Source of the DNA: G713 sp034717835
GTDB taxonomy: Bacteria; Chloroflexota; Anaerolineae; B4-G1; SLSP01
Assembly: GCA_034717835.1 (NCBI GenBank)
Contig: JAYELZ010000117.1
Location: forward strand, 1-16,627
Length of the DNA: 16,627 nt
Direction of reading: 5' to 3'
Positions 1-7,158 of the stretch are shown here, in pieces. A program made the position numbers and the translations under genes. The notes under the pieces were generated by a model, which was not told the origin of the DNA, ran no database searches, and worked only from the letters and a program-made list of their open reading frames with translations. Position 1 is the first letter of the stretch, and each line of letters begins with the position of its first letter.

Positions 1-491
1 AAACGAAACTGGAGAAATTCGAGCGTTACCTTTCGGATATTCGAAACATAAGGGTGGATCTAAAATCCACGCATGTGCGCGATACTTCAGGGCGGATGGT
101 GGCCCAGATTACGGTGGATGTGCCTCGAAAGTTGTTACGGGTTGAGGAGCGTGGGGGAGATATTTTTGCTGCGTTTGATGCGGCAGTCGATAAATTGTAC
201 CGGCAGGTAAAGCGGTACAAGGGCCGTTCAAAGACCTATCGTGATGCGGTTGCTTTGACCGAACTCACTGAAGAGGAATTCTTTGCAGAGGAATCTGAAT
301 TTGCTATCAAAGGTGAGATTGTCCGAGTCAAGGAATTTGAGGTTAGTTCTATTGTTCCGGAAGAAGCTGTGGAGCAGATGGAACTCTTGGGACATTATTT
401 CTTCGTCTTCTTGGATGCCACTGATGGACGGTTGAGTGTGGTTTACAAGCGACATGATGATGATTACGGGATGCTCAAGCCTGTTTACTAA
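1..491 (+). CDS. hpf: Long-form ribosome hibernation promoting factor, 5' truncated
   Basis: Binds the 30S subunit and, through its C-terminal domain, dimerises ribosomes into 100S particles when growth slows. The reading frame is open to the window edge (first full codon at base 3), so the gene begins upstream. An internal GTG at 54 could be mistaken for the start, but the 17 codons before it (KLEKFERYLSDIRN...) match the usual helix of this family. About 162 residues are visible. The S30AE/HPF N-terminal domain runs to about visible residue 75 (...DAAVDKLYRQVKRYKGR). An acidic linker follows, then the C-terminal dimerisation domain (VPEEAVEQMELLGHYFFVF, then VVYKRHDDDYGMLKP), which marks the long form rather than short HPF or YfiA. 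The TAA stop is at 489-491 and a hairpin follows. Family assignment is firm; the true start is outside the window. Confidence 0.93.
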   Translation, partial: TKLEKFERYLSDIRNIRVDLKSTHVRDTSGRMVAQITVDVPRKLLRVEERGGDIFAAFDAAVDKLYRQVKRYKGRSKTYRDAVALTELTEEEFFAEESEFAIKGEIVRVKEFEVSSIVPEEAVEQMELLGHYFFVFLDATDGRLSVVYKRHDDDYGMLKPVY

Positions 492-514
492 ATAACATAG
501 CTAGTACAACAACT

Positions 515-544
515 ACACGGCGCACTTGTTCGAGTGCGCCGTGT
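515..544. terminator. Bidirectional hairpin between convergent hpf and folC
   Basis: A perfect 12-bp inverted repeat, ACACGGCGCACT at 515-526 and AGTGCGCCGTGT at 533-544, has a 6-nt loop (TGTTCG). It lies 23 bp after the hpf stop and 29 bp beyond the folC stop on the other strand. The T-tracts are weak on both sides (TTCTGCTTG on the plus strand, TTGTTGTA on the minus strand). The position and symmetry fit a shared terminator, but efficiency is uncertain. Confidence 0.75.
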
Positions 545-573
545 TCTGCTTGCATGTGTGGTTGATGGGGAAC

Positions 574-1947
574 TTAGCTCTGCCAGGCCTCGCCGTTATC
601 CCAATCTGCGCGGGGTAAGGTTAGGGGATTCTCTTTGGCCCAGGTAGTTTGGATATCCGCCACCAGGAAGATGGAACCAGTAGCTAGGATACCCAACCCC
701 GGTTTGAGATATGGCTGGACTTGTTCTAGTGCTCGCTCTGGGTTGATGGCGATTTCCGCTCCCTGCCCTAGATCTACACATTGATCGGCCAGCGCGTAGG
801 GCGAGGCGGCACGGGGATGGTAGGAGCGCGTCACGATGACGTGCTCGCTGATGGGTAAGAGCGCCCGTAACATTCCCGTGATATCTTTATCGTTGGAGGC
901 GCCGTAGATGAGTATCCAGCGCGTTTCGGGGAACCATTTTTGTAGCGATTTTGCCAGGGTCCGCGCTGAGTAGGGGTTGTGGGCACAATCAATAATCAGG
1001 GGCGGGTGGCGATTTAGAACTTCCATGCGTCCAGGCCAAGTGACTTGGGCTAACCCCTTCTGCACTGCCGTGCGGGTGATCCAGGTATGGCCTTGCTCGC
1101 GGAGTGTGGCTAGCGTGGCGATGGCGGTGGTGGCGTTTTCCTGTTGGAAATCGCCGAGCAACGCTAGCTGGTATCCCCCAGCTAGCTCGGAGGGGCCGCC
1201 GGTCTCTCGCGTTACGCTGATTGTCTGGACGGCTAACGAGCGCGTCCTTGCTTCCCATTGCCAATCCCGTCCTACCAGGGTGAAGGGGGCGTGCCGCTTG
1301 CGTGCTACTTCCGCCAACACCCGCCAGCTCTCTCTTCTTTGGGGCGCGGAGATAACCGGTACTCCGGGTTTGATGATGCCAGCTTTCTCTCCAGCAATTT
1401 CATCCAGAGTATCGCCTAGTAGATAAGTGTGATCCAGGCTCAGTGAGGTGATAACGCTGACCAGCGGGGTAATGACGTTAGTCGCGTCTAACCGGCCGCC
1501 GAGTCCTACTTCAATGACGGCTAAATCCACCTCTTCCTGAGCGAAATAACGAAAGGCCAGCGCAGTGTTGACTTCAAAGATAGTCAGCTTGAGGATGGAT
1601 TCCACCACCGGTTGGATTTCCGCGACTAACGCGGCCATTCTCTCCCGTGAGATGGGGGCTCGGTTAATCTGCATCCGCTCGCGGTAGGTGTGGAGGTGGG
1701 GAGAGGTGTAAAGTCCCACACGTTGGCCGCCGGCTTGCGCAACGGCGGCTAACATGGCTGCCACGGAGCCTTTGCCCTTAGTGCCCGCGATGTGTATTTT
1801 GGGGTAACGGTGGTGGGGATTGCCCAGCTTCTCCAGGAGAGTTACCACCCGATCCAGACGAAATTCTTCTGGCGTGTAACGCTCAATACGGCGTTTCTCA
1901 TAATCTACCAAACCGTAGAGGTAACGTAAAGCATCATGGTATTTCAT
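574..1947 (-). CDS. folC: Bifunctional dihydrofolate synthase / folylpolyglutamate synthase
   Basis: ATP-dependent cytoplasmic ligase that adds glutamate to dihydropteroate and then builds the polyglutamate tail of folates. The 457-residue protein is slightly longer than E. coli FolC (about 420). Visible motifs are the ATP-binding loop GTKGKGS at residues 55-61, TSPHLH at 81-86, EVGLGGRLDATN in the Mur-ligase core, and DCAHNPYSA at the start of the C-terminal glutamate-binding domain. The start is ATG at 1947 with AAGGA about 9 nt upstream. It lies 28 bp after the tsaD stop on the same strand, so it is probably the last gene of a minus-strand operon. Mur-family ligases such as MurC/MurF are excluded by the folate-type GTKGKGS and SPHLH motifs. 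Confidence 0.96.
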   Translation of the reverse strand: MKYHDALRYLYGLVDYEKRRIERYTPEEFRLDRVVTLLEKLGNPHHRYPKIHIAGTKGKGSVAAMLAAVAQAGGQRVGLYTSPHLHTYRERMQINRAPISRERMAALVAEIQPVVESILKLTIFEVNTALAFRYFAQEEVDLAVIEVGLGGRLDATNVITPLVSVITSLSLDHTYLLGDTLDEIAGEKAGIIKPGVPVISAPQRRESWRVLAEVARKRHAPFTLVGRDWQWEARTRSLAVQTISVTRETGGPSELAGGYQLALLGDFQQENATTAIATLATLREQGHTWITRTAVQKGLAQVTWPGRMEVLNRHPPLIIDCAHNPYSARTLAKSLQKWFPETRWILIYGASNDKDITGMLRALLPISEHVIVTRSYHPRAASPYALADQCVDLGQGAEIAINPERALEQVQPYLKPGLGILATGSIFLVADIQTTWAKENPLTLPRADWDNGEAWQS

Positions 1948-1975
1948 TTAGTCATCCTTCGTGGCGAGTGGCGAA

Positions 1976-2995
1976 CTACGCCAAAGTTAATCCCGGCTCG
2001 ATATCCAAATTCCAGTCTGCGCGCTTGCCTGCCTGATATCGCCGTGTGCCGGCAGCTGCGATCATCGCGCCGTTGTCGGTGCAGAGCACCAACGGGAGCG
2101 TGTAGACCTGGGTGTTGGTGCGCGCGCGCACGGCTCTGCGTAGAGCTGTGTTGGCGGAAACCCCTCCAGAGAGCAAGATGGCGGTGACAGCATACTCCTC
2201 TGCTGCGCGTACAGCCTTCTCGGCCAGGACCTCGACCACGGAGGCTTGGAAAGAGGCGGCCATATTTGCGGTCAGGCGGGGCGAGAGCGGGCCGCTTTGC
2301 CGTTTGAGGGTACGCAGCACGGCGGTTTTGAGGCCACTGAAACTGAAGTCGTAGGTGCCGCGCAACCAGGCGCGGGGGAGTTTGAAGGCGCGCGGATTAC
2401 CCCGTTGAGCGCGCTCCTCAATGGCGGGGCCGCCAGGATAACCCAGCTCCAACATGCGGGCTACCTTATCAAACGCTTCTCCGGCGGCATCGTCCAGCGT
2501 GCCGCCGAGATATTCATAAACTCCGTGGTTACGCATGAGGATTAACTCGGTGTGTCCTCCGGAGACGATCAAAGCTAGTAGCGGAAATTCCAGCTGGCCG
2601 TTGGCGGCCCCGGCGACGTCGGTCTGGAGCCAGTGCGCGTAGAGATGCCCCTCCAGGTGGTTGATGGGCACTAAAGGTAGCTCGCAACTTAACGCGGCCC
2701 CTTTGGCAAAATTCAAACCGGTCAAGAGTGAGCCGGGAAGACCCGGCCCGTAGGTGACGGCGATGGCCGTCAGATCTTGCCAGCCCAGATGCGCTTGGCG
2801 TAGGGCTTGCTTGGCGACCGGCACGATGGCTTTGATGTGGGCGCGCGAGGCCATCTCGGGATAAATGCCTCCGTACTGCGCGTGGATTTCGATTTGGGAG
2901 GCAATCACGTTGGAGAGAATGCGAGTGCCGTCCTCTACCACGGACATAGCTGTCTCGTCACATGAAGTCTCAATGCCTAATATACGCATGGTCAT
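1976..2995 (-). CDS. tsaD: tRNA N6-threonylcarbamoyladenosine (t6A37) transferase TsaD
   Basis: Transfers the threonylcarbamoyl group from TC-AMP (made by TsaC) to A37 of ANN-decoding tRNAs; in bacteria it works with TsaB and TsaE, neither of which is in this window. The 339-residue length is normal. ASKHA-fold motifs are present: GIETSCDET at residues 7-15, TYGPGLPGSLLTGL at 81-94, the metal-binding H113-x3-H117 pair (NHLEGH), SGGHTEL at 145-151, DDAAGEAFDKVARML at about 168-182, and the late metal Asp at 307 (CTDNGA). Two in-frame ATGs lie at 2995 and 2989. AAAGGA is about 12 nt before the first and 18 nt before the second, so the first (MTMRILG) is preferred, though either is possible. It follows the M24 peptidase gene after 102 bp. 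Confidence 0.97.
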   Translation of the reverse strand: MTMRILGIETSCDETAMSVVEDGTRILSNVIASQIEIHAQYGGIYPEMASRAHIKAIVPVAKQALRQAHLGWQDLTAIAVTYGPGLPGSLLTGLNFAKGAALSCELPLVPINHLEGHLYAHWLQTDVAGAANGQLEFPLLALIVSGGHTELILMRNHGVYEYLGGTLDDAAGEAFDKVARMLELGYPGGPAIEERAQRGNPRAFKLPRAWLRGTYDFSFSGLKTAVLRTLKRQSGPLSPRLTANMAASFQASVVEVLAEKAVRAAEEYAVTAILLSGGVSANTALRRAVRARTNTQVYTLPLVLCTDNGAMIAAAGTRRYQAGKRADWNLDIEPGLTLA

Positions 2996-3097
2996 CGGTT
3001 AGTTTGTCCTTTCTTACAAATGGTATTGCTTAAAAACCAACTGGAACCCACTAAAGAATTTCACCGGTGTTATTTTTCTCAGTCTCTTCGTGGTGAG

Positions 3098-4333
3098 CTA
3101 GCTTTTCATGGGGATGACTAGCTCATAAGGGTAATTGGTCAGTTTGTTAACTTGGCCGGCGGCATCAATCCAGTAGACATCCTCTATCCGGCAACCCATG
3201 CCGCGCTCTGGATAATAAAGCCCCGGTTCGATGGTGAAAACATGGCCTGGCTGCAATTGGGTAACGTTAGTAGGAGTATCGCTGAAGAAGGGTAACTCGT
3301 GCAGATTCAACCCGACCCCGTGGCCGAGGCTATGGATATAACCTTCGGTGGTCTGGCGCTCTGTGGCGATGGTAGGATGGCCGCGTTTTTGGTAGCAAGC
3401 ACAGGTCATAGCTTGGTAGTGGCGGGTCTCCTCTCCTACTGCGAGCTGGGGAATGATTTCCGCCAAGCAATCCTGCGTATCCTGATAGATTTGTGCCAGA
3501 GGTTCCGGGACGTAACCCAGCGAGAAAGTGCGGGTCATATCGAAGAAGTAGCCGCCGCCCGGTTCACGAGGGAAGATATCGAAGACGATGCTCTCTCCCA
3601 GACGGATAGGTTTAGCCACGGTACCTTTGCTGTGCGGGATGCCGGCGTCGCGGCCGGTGGAGAAGATGAACCCTGCCGGGTCTTCCAATCCCTGGTTGGC
3701 GATCAGCCGGCGGATCTGCGCGTGTACATCCCCGACGGCTAGCACGCTGCCATCCGCCTGCTGGAGAGTTTCATCGGCGGCGACGGCGTGATTTTGTAGG
3801 AAGGCGACGGTCTCGCGGACTACCTCGGTGGTGCGGCGCCCGACCTCACGGATGCGTTGGGCTTCTTCCTCCGACTTGGTAGCTCTAGCGGCCTGGAAGA
3901 GATCACGCTCAAATTCTCCCACCACCTCAATTTCCGGGAGGGCCTTATCCAGCGCCGAGAGGAAGGTATAGGCGGCTCCTTGCTCTCGCAGGCCATAAAA
4001 GCCCACGCGCCCGATGATCTGTTGCTCGGCGAAGATGCGTTGCAGGTAGGCAATGGCGGTGGCTAAACGATCCCCCGCGTATTTCTGGAAGAGTCCCTGG
4101 TAATCATAGTGGCTGTTGACTACCACCTGGAGGCCGCTTTTGAGGGCTTCTTCGCGTTCCAGCGGGTTGGCAATCAGTATCGCCGCCTCTCCCCGTTTCT
4201 TGATAACGTGGGCGTTCATCAGCCCGGCCCCCTGGGTGAGATAGTAGAGCGCGGGGTTGTTGTGGACTGGGCCGCTGACCACGATGGCATCCAACTGATG
4301 GACTTGCATTAAACGATCTAAATCTTCTTTCAT
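3098..4333 (-). CDS. M24 family metallopeptidase (Xaa-Pro aminopeptidase/dipeptidase-like)
   Basis: A predicted cytoplasmic dinuclear-metal peptidase that cleaves the bond before proline in peptides or dipeptides. The N-terminal creatinase-type domain spans roughly residues 1-145 and the pita-bread catalytic domain 155-405. All five expected metal ligands can be placed: D252 (VFDIFP), D265 (FFDMTRTF), H338 (HSLGHGVG), E369 (FTIEPGLYYP) and E384 (RIEDVYW). The length of 411 residues is usual for prolidase/Xaa-Pro peptidases. The start is ATG at 4333 with GAGG 7 nt upstream; that Shine-Dalgarno is buried in a small hairpin and overlaps the stop codon of the upstream 41-residue ORF. Whether it is a PepP, PepQ or another M24 specificity cannot be told from sequence alone. 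Confidence 0.92.
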   Translation of the reverse strand: MKEDLDRLMQVHQLDAIVVSGPVHNNPALYYLTQGAGLMNAHVIKKRGEAAILIANPLEREEALKSGLQVVVNSHYDYQGLFQKYAGDRLATAIAYLQRIFAEQQIIGRVGFYGLREQGAAYTFLSALDKALPEIEVVGEFERDLFQAARATKSEEEAQRIREVGRRTTEVVRETVAFLQNHAVAADETLQQADGSVLAVGDVHAQIRRLIANQGLEDPAGFIFSTGRDAGIPHSKGTVAKPIRLGESIVFDIFPREPGGGYFFDMTRTFSLGYVPEPLAQIYQDTQDCLAEIIPQLAVGEETRHYQAMTCACYQKRGHPTIATERQTTEGYIHSLGHGVGLNLHELPFFSDTPTNVTQLQPGHVFTIEPGLYYPERGMGCRIEDVYWIDAAGQVNKLTNYPYELVIPMKS

Positions 4334-4346
4334 GAGGTCGCCTCAT
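4332..4346 (-). promoter_or_regulatory. Hairpin over the M24 gene's Shine-Dalgarno and start codon
   Basis: In the minus-strand RNA, AUGAGG pairs perfectly with CCUCAU around a 3-nt loop (CGA). The left arm holds the GAGG Shine-Dalgarno of the peptidase gene and the UGA stop of the upstream small ORF. The right arm holds the first two bases of the peptidase AUG. Ribosomes finishing the small ORF would open it, which suggests translational coupling. The structure is seen directly; the role is inferred. Confidence 0.45.
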
Positions 4347-4468
4347 CCGGGCCAATGTAGGCCAATATAGAATAGTAACGTCAATAGGGAAAAAGAAAGT
4401 GTACCGCGCCAAACTATACTGCCTAGCGAGAGTACGTCGTTGCGGGGAAGACCCTTTTCATCAGACAT
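4343..4468 (-). CDS. Small single-pass membrane protein, 41 aa, unrecognised
   Basis: I do not recognise a family. The ORF starts at ATG 4468 with a strong GGAGG (4477-4481) 8 nt upstream and ends in TGA at 4343-4345. The product begins MSDEKGLPRNDVLSL, a short charged segment. A hydrophobic stretch follows (about residues 24-38, with SFSLLTLLFYIGLHW), ending in Pro-Gly. This looks like one transmembrane helix with a cytoplasmic N-terminus. It sits 32 bp after the 93-residue gene and 9 bp before the M24 gene on the same strand, and its stop lies in that gene's ribosome-binding hairpin. The ribosome-binding site, spacing and composition support a real gene. It could be a true small protein, a coupling leader for the peptidase, or both. 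Confidence 0.6.
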   Translation of the reverse strand: MSDEKGLPRNDVLSLGSIVWRGTLSFSLLTLLFYIGLHWPG

Positions 4469-4500
4469 TAGCATATCCTCCATAAATGTTGGGGCGAGAG

Positions 4501-4782
4501 TTAGCTGGCTAAGGATAGCCAATCTATCTTGTCCAGAGGAAATTCTTTTATTAAGGTGGGGAGTAAAACGGTGAGTAATTTACCGCGTTCCTCGGTGGTG
4601 AGGCCCCTCAAAATGGTACCCAAATGGTTTTGTAGTAATTCCTTCAGGAAATTGACTTTCTCCTGGGCGGTGAGTCTATTAAGCAATGAGGGTAATGCTG
4701 AATCTAACATTTGTAATAATTCTTCCGGGTTAGCATTGTTGAGATATTGATTAATTAGGTTATCTTGCAGGCCTTTGAACAT
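4501..4782 (-). CDS. Conserved-looking helical small protein, 93 aa, function unknown
   Basis: I do not recognise the family. The start is ATG at 4782 with AGGAG 8 nt upstream, and a TATAAT-type promoter lies about 50 bp further up. The product is Leu-rich and predicted all-helical, with no signal peptide or transmembrane segment. It contains an internal two-fold repeat: LPSLLNRLTAQEKVNFLKELL (about residues 30-50) resembles LGTILRGLTTEERGKLLTVLL (about 54-74), both following the pattern L-x3-L-x2-LT-x2-E-x4-L-x2-LL. The N-terminus MFKGLQDNLINQYLNNANPEE could be an amphipathic helix. It lies between the glycosyltransferase and a 41-residue membrane protein on the same strand. The repeat suggests a helical-bundle adaptor or membrane-surface protein, but no function can be claimed. 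Confidence 0.8.
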   Translation of the reverse strand: MFKGLQDNLINQYLNNANPEELLQMLDSALPSLLNRLTAQEKVNFLKELLQNHLGTILRGLTTEERGKLLTVLLPTLIKEFPLDKIDWLSLAS

Positions 4783-4830
4783 AGATCAGACTCCTGGTTG
4801 TCGTTATGGTTAAGAGTGTGTTACGCGGAT

Positions 4831-4836
4831 ATTATA
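4831..4836 (-). promoter_or_regulatory. -10 box for the 93-aa gene and downstream genes
   Basis: A perfect TATAAT (ATTATA on the plus strand) lies 48 bp before the 93-aa gene start, in the 109-bp gap after the glycosyltransferase gene. The upstream -35 match is poor (AAGACA with a 15-bp spacer is the best seen). If active, this is an internal promoter separating expression of the small genes, peptidase, tsaD and folC from rluE and the glycosyltransferase. Confidence 0.45.
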
Positions 4837-4891
4837 GCGTTGCCCTCTTGGTGTCTTGGGGACAAATCAACTTGTGTCAGTATCGCGTTCA

Positions 4892-5626
4892 TCAAAAACC
4901 GGTAATTCGGTATTTTAACAAAGTGAAGAGTACGGTGAAGCCATCCCGCCACGAAATCTTCTTCCCTTCTTCAAATTCACGCCCGGCGTAGGAGATGGGA
5001 ACTTCGTAGATGCGGTAGCCGCGCAGCAAGATCTGCGCGGTGATTTCGGGATCAAAGCCCCAGCCGGGAGCGGTGAGCTGTAGCTGCTCACTGACTTCGC
5101 GCGAGAAAGTCTTGTAGCAGGTCTCCATATCTGTGAGAATGGTGTTGTAGAGGATGTTAGTCACGAACGTCAAGAAGCGGTTGCCTAGCATGTGCCAGTA
5201 GAACATCGCTTTGCTGGGGCCGCCTCGAAAGCGTGAGCCGTAAACGACCTGGGTGGTATTTTCTAAGATAGGTTTGAGAAGTTGGGGATAGTCGCGGGGA
5301 TCGTACTCCAAATCCGCATCTTGGATGAGCATAATCTCGCCGGTGGCGTGTTGGAGTCCGGTGCGGACGGCAGCGCCCTTCCCCTGATTTTCTGCATGGA
5401 AGATAATTTTGGTATCCAGGTCGGCGCGCAGCGAACCCAAATAATCCCGCGTGCCGTCGGTAGAGCCATCGTCCACCACGACGATTTCGCAGCTGACGTG
5501 GAGCTGCTGTTCGTGGCTTTCTCCACCCCAGATGGTGATTTGAAGCGGAGCTGCGCGCACTTTGGCAATAATTTCAGCGATAGTTTCGATTTCGTTGTAG
5601 GTAGGAATAATGACCGAAAGTTTCAT
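4892..5626 (-). CDS. Family 2 glycosyltransferase (dolichyl-phosphate mannosyltransferase-like, soluble form)
   Basis: Transfers a sugar from a nucleotide donor, probably to a polyprenyl phosphate or membrane-bound acceptor. GT-A fold motifs are SVIIPTYNE at residues 4-12, VDDGSTDGT at 51-59, the DxD-like metal site DADLEYDP at 103-110, and GSRF at 130-133. Pro-Gly-Trp-Gly-Phe-Asp-Pro-Glu at 187-194 is the acceptor/catalytic loop typical of DPM1-like enzymes. There is no C-terminal membrane domain (244 residues in all). A stretch at about residues 28-45 (ITIWGGESHEQQLHV) lengthens the loop between the first helix and the second beta strand compared with typical members. The start has GGAGG with only 4 nt spacing. 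It follows rluE after 29 bp, so the two are probably cotranscribed. The precise donor and acceptor are unknown. Confidence 0.9.
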   Translation of the reverse strand: MKLSVIIPTYNEIETIAEIIAKVRAAPLQITIWGGESHEQQLHVSCEIVVVDDGSTDGTRDYLGSLRADLDTKIIFHAENQGKGAAVRTGLQHATGEIMLIQDADLEYDPRDYPQLLKPILENTTQVVYGSRFRGGPSKAMFYWHMLGNRFLTFVTNILYNTILTDMETCYKTFSREVSEQLQLTAPGWGFDPEITAQILLRGYRIYEVPISYAGREFEEGKKISWRDGFTVLFTLLKYRITGF

Positions 5627-5655
5627 GTAACCTCCGCTAACTTTGGACTTTGGAC

Positions 5656-6225
5656 TTATACCGCTAACAACAATATCTGGCGTTCCGTGGTTGTCAAATC
5701 ACGCCACCGGCCGGGAGCCAGACCGGGCGGTAGTGAGAGCGGCCCGATGGCGACGCGCACTAGGCGCACGGTGGGATGTCCGACCGCGGCAGTCATGCGC
5801 TTGATCTGCCGGTTCATCCCTTCGTAGAGCACCAACCGCAGCCAGGTGGTCTTCTCTGGTGTGGGCAGTGGTTGGGGAAAGGGCGGCAGGTTAGGTGGAA
5901 CGCGGAGCGCTTCAACATCAGCGGGCTGCGTCATCCCCAATTTGATTTTCACCCCATTGCGCAACTGCTTCAAGGCCGAGTTGGCGGGTTGGCCCAGCAC
6001 CAAGGCTAGATAAGTCTTGGAATGGTGGTAGCGCGGATGGGTGATCCGGTGAATTAACTGCCCATCGTCGGTCGCCAACACTAAACCTTCGCTATCTAGA
6101 TCCAAACGCCCGGCCGAGTTTAGCGTGCGCGGAATTCCCAATGAGGCTAGCGTGCGGCGGTTATGTCGGTCGCGCGTTGCGCAGAGTACCCCAAACGGTT
6201 TGTAAGCGATAACATATCTGGACAT
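5656..6225 (-). CDS. rluE: rRNA pseudouridine synthase, RluE/RsuA family without S4 domain
   Basis: Isomerises uridine to pseudouridine in ribosomal RNA; by similarity of arrangement the target would be the 23S site of E. coli RluE (U2457), though specificity is inferred. The 189-residue protein starts directly with the catalytic domain (YVIAYKPFGVLC), lacking the N-terminal S4 domain of RluB/RsuA, as RluE does. GRLDLDSEGL at 39-48 contains the catalytic Asp42. The RNA-contacting MNRQIKRM motif is at 137-144, and RLVRVAIGPLSL follows. ATG at 6225 has no Shine-Dalgarno. An extended -10 box sits so close that transcription would begin at or next to the A of ATG, implying a leaderless mRNA. It is the first gene of the minus-strand cluster. 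Confidence 0.9.
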   Translation of the reverse strand: MSRYVIAYKPFGVLCATRDRHNRRTLASLGIPRTLNSAGRLDLDSEGLVLATDDGQLIHRITHPRYHHSKTYLALVLGQPANSALKQLRNGVKIKLGMTQPADVEALRVPPNLPPFPQPLPTPEKTTWLRLVLYEGMNRQIKRMTAAVGHPTVRLVRVAIGPLSLPPGLAPGRWRDLTTTERQILLLAV

Positions 6226-6231
6226 GGGTTG

Positions 6232-6240
6232 AGTATACCA
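6232..6240 (-). promoter_or_regulatory. Extended -10 promoter for leaderless rluE
   Basis: On the minus strand the sequence reads TGG-TATACT, an extended -10 (TGn plus TATAAT-like). A start 7 nt downstream falls on the A of the rluE ATG at 6225. No good -35 is visible, which is normal for extended -10 promoters. There is no ribosome-binding site between this and the ATG. Confidence 0.5.
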
Positions 6241-6298
6241 CGCGGGGTAAAAGTTGTAGGGAGGGGGCGGCGATTATGGTTTTGTCGAGGAAAACTAA

Positions 6299-6375
6299 AT
6301 TTCACCGCAGAAGCAGAGAGGTTTGAAACTTAATTCTCTTCTCTGCGTTCTCTCTATCTCCGTGGCGAGACAAGT
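6299..6375. repeat. Degenerate CACCGCAGA-type intergenic inverted repeat
   Basis: The left arm starts TTTCACCGCAGAAGCAGAGAG at about 6300. The right arm (CTCTGCG...CTCTCT...CTCCGTGG, about 6341-6364) is its imperfect inverse, with an AT-rich middle. From memory, words of this kind occur dispersed in intergenic DNA of several environmental phyla; I cannot check copy number here. It lies between divergent rluE and rnc and may fold as an imperfect hairpin. Confidence 0.5.
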
Positions 6376-6412
6376 TTTTCAGCGGTCTCAATTATGTTTC
6401 TCTTTTTGAATA

Positions 6413-6421
6413 TGCTATAAT
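6413..6421 (+). promoter_or_regulatory. Extended -10 promoter of rnc
   Basis: TGC-TATAAT is a perfect extended -10 box. The predicted start is near 6428, giving a short leader of about 22 nt that contains the GGAGG (6439-6443) of rnc, 7 nt before its ATG. No clear -35 is seen at 16-18 bp upstream. Confidence 0.65.
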
Positions 6422-6450
6422 CTCTTTGTGTTTTCCTCGGAGGTTATGAA

Positions 6451-7158
6451 ATGTCGAAAGCTGAAGATCCATTGCTAATAGTGCAGCAGAAATTGGATTA
6501 TAATTTTGCCCAAGCCGAATTACTGCGTCTGGCCTTGACTCATCCATCTTATGCCCATGAACATCTGCATGAAGGTGGAGAAGAGCATCATAACCAGCGG
6601 TTGGAATTTCTGGGTGATGCGGTGCTGGATTTTTTGGTAGCGGCTTGGTTGTATCGGAAATTCCCAGAGTTACCAGAAGGGCCGCTGACCCGGCTACGCG
6701 CTACGATGGTCTGTACCCAAACTCTGGCTGAATTAGCCCGCGACCTGACGTTGGGGGAGGCCCTGCGGTTGGGACATGGTGAAGAGGAGCACGGTGGGCG
6801 CGAGCGTTCCGCCAATCTCTGTGATACATTAGAAGCAGTGATTGGGGCTTTTTACCTGGATAGCGATTTGGAGACGGTCTGGCAGCGTTTAGAGCCGTGG
6901 TTCATCGACAAAATTGGTATGGTGTTGGCCCAAGATTCTTATACCGACGCTAAATCTAATTTCCAGGAGTGGGCACAGGCGGCAACCGGCCTTACTCCGG
7001 TTTACCGGATTGTGAAGGCGGTGGGGCCTGATCATGCCAAAACGTTCACCGCACAAGTGTTGTTGGGGGAGCAGGTAGAAGGCGAAGGGCTAGGTCCCAA
7101 CAAACGCACGGCGGAACAGGCCGCGGCGCGCCAAGCATTGTCGAGGGCCGTCGAGTAG
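6451..7158 (+). CDS. rnc: Ribonuclease III
   Basis: Endonuclease cutting double-stranded RNA, including rRNA precursors and structured leaders. At 235 residues it has the usual length. The catalytic RNase III domain spans about 8-155, with the signature RLEFLGDAVLDFLV (50-63; acidic residues E52 and D56), E76 in PEGPLTRLRA, and DTLEAVIGAFYLD (D125, E128). The C-terminal double-stranded-RNA-binding domain spans about 165-232 (DAKSNFQEWAQ, then GPNKRTAEQAAARQAL). Residue 49 is Gln where many members have Glu (NERLEFLGD), but the core acidic quartet is intact. The start is set by GGAGG 7 nt upstream. A second ATG at 6445 is in another frame. Confidence 0.97.
   Translation: MSKAEDPLLIVQQKLDYNFAQAELLRLALTHPSYAHEHLHEGGEEHHNQRLEFLGDAVLDFLVAAWLYRKFPELPEGPLTRLRATMVCTQTLAELARDLTLGEALRLGHGEEEHGGRERSANLCDTLEAVIGAFYLDSDLETVWQRLEPWFIDKIGMVLAQDSYTDAKSNFQEWAQAATGLTPVYRIVKAVGPDHAKTFTAQVLLGEQVEGEGLGPNKRTAEQAAARQALSRAVE

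Noticed and set aside
54..491. GTG at 54 as the hpf start
   Set aside because: The frame stays open upstream to the window edge, and the preceding 17 codons match the family's N-terminal helix, so the gene is truncated by the window and does not begin here.
977..1426. A 149-codon plus-strand frame inside folC, and a similar 147-codon frame (3299-3742) inside the M24 gene
   Set aside because: Both are shadows opposite well-conserved enzyme genes with complete catalytic motifs.
4821..4892. A 23-codon minus-strand ORF starting in a TGATG overlap with the glycosyltransferase stop
   Set aside because: It has no Shine-Dalgarno, no recognisable features, and a TATAAT promoter box lies within it. 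The evidence is too weak for a gene call.
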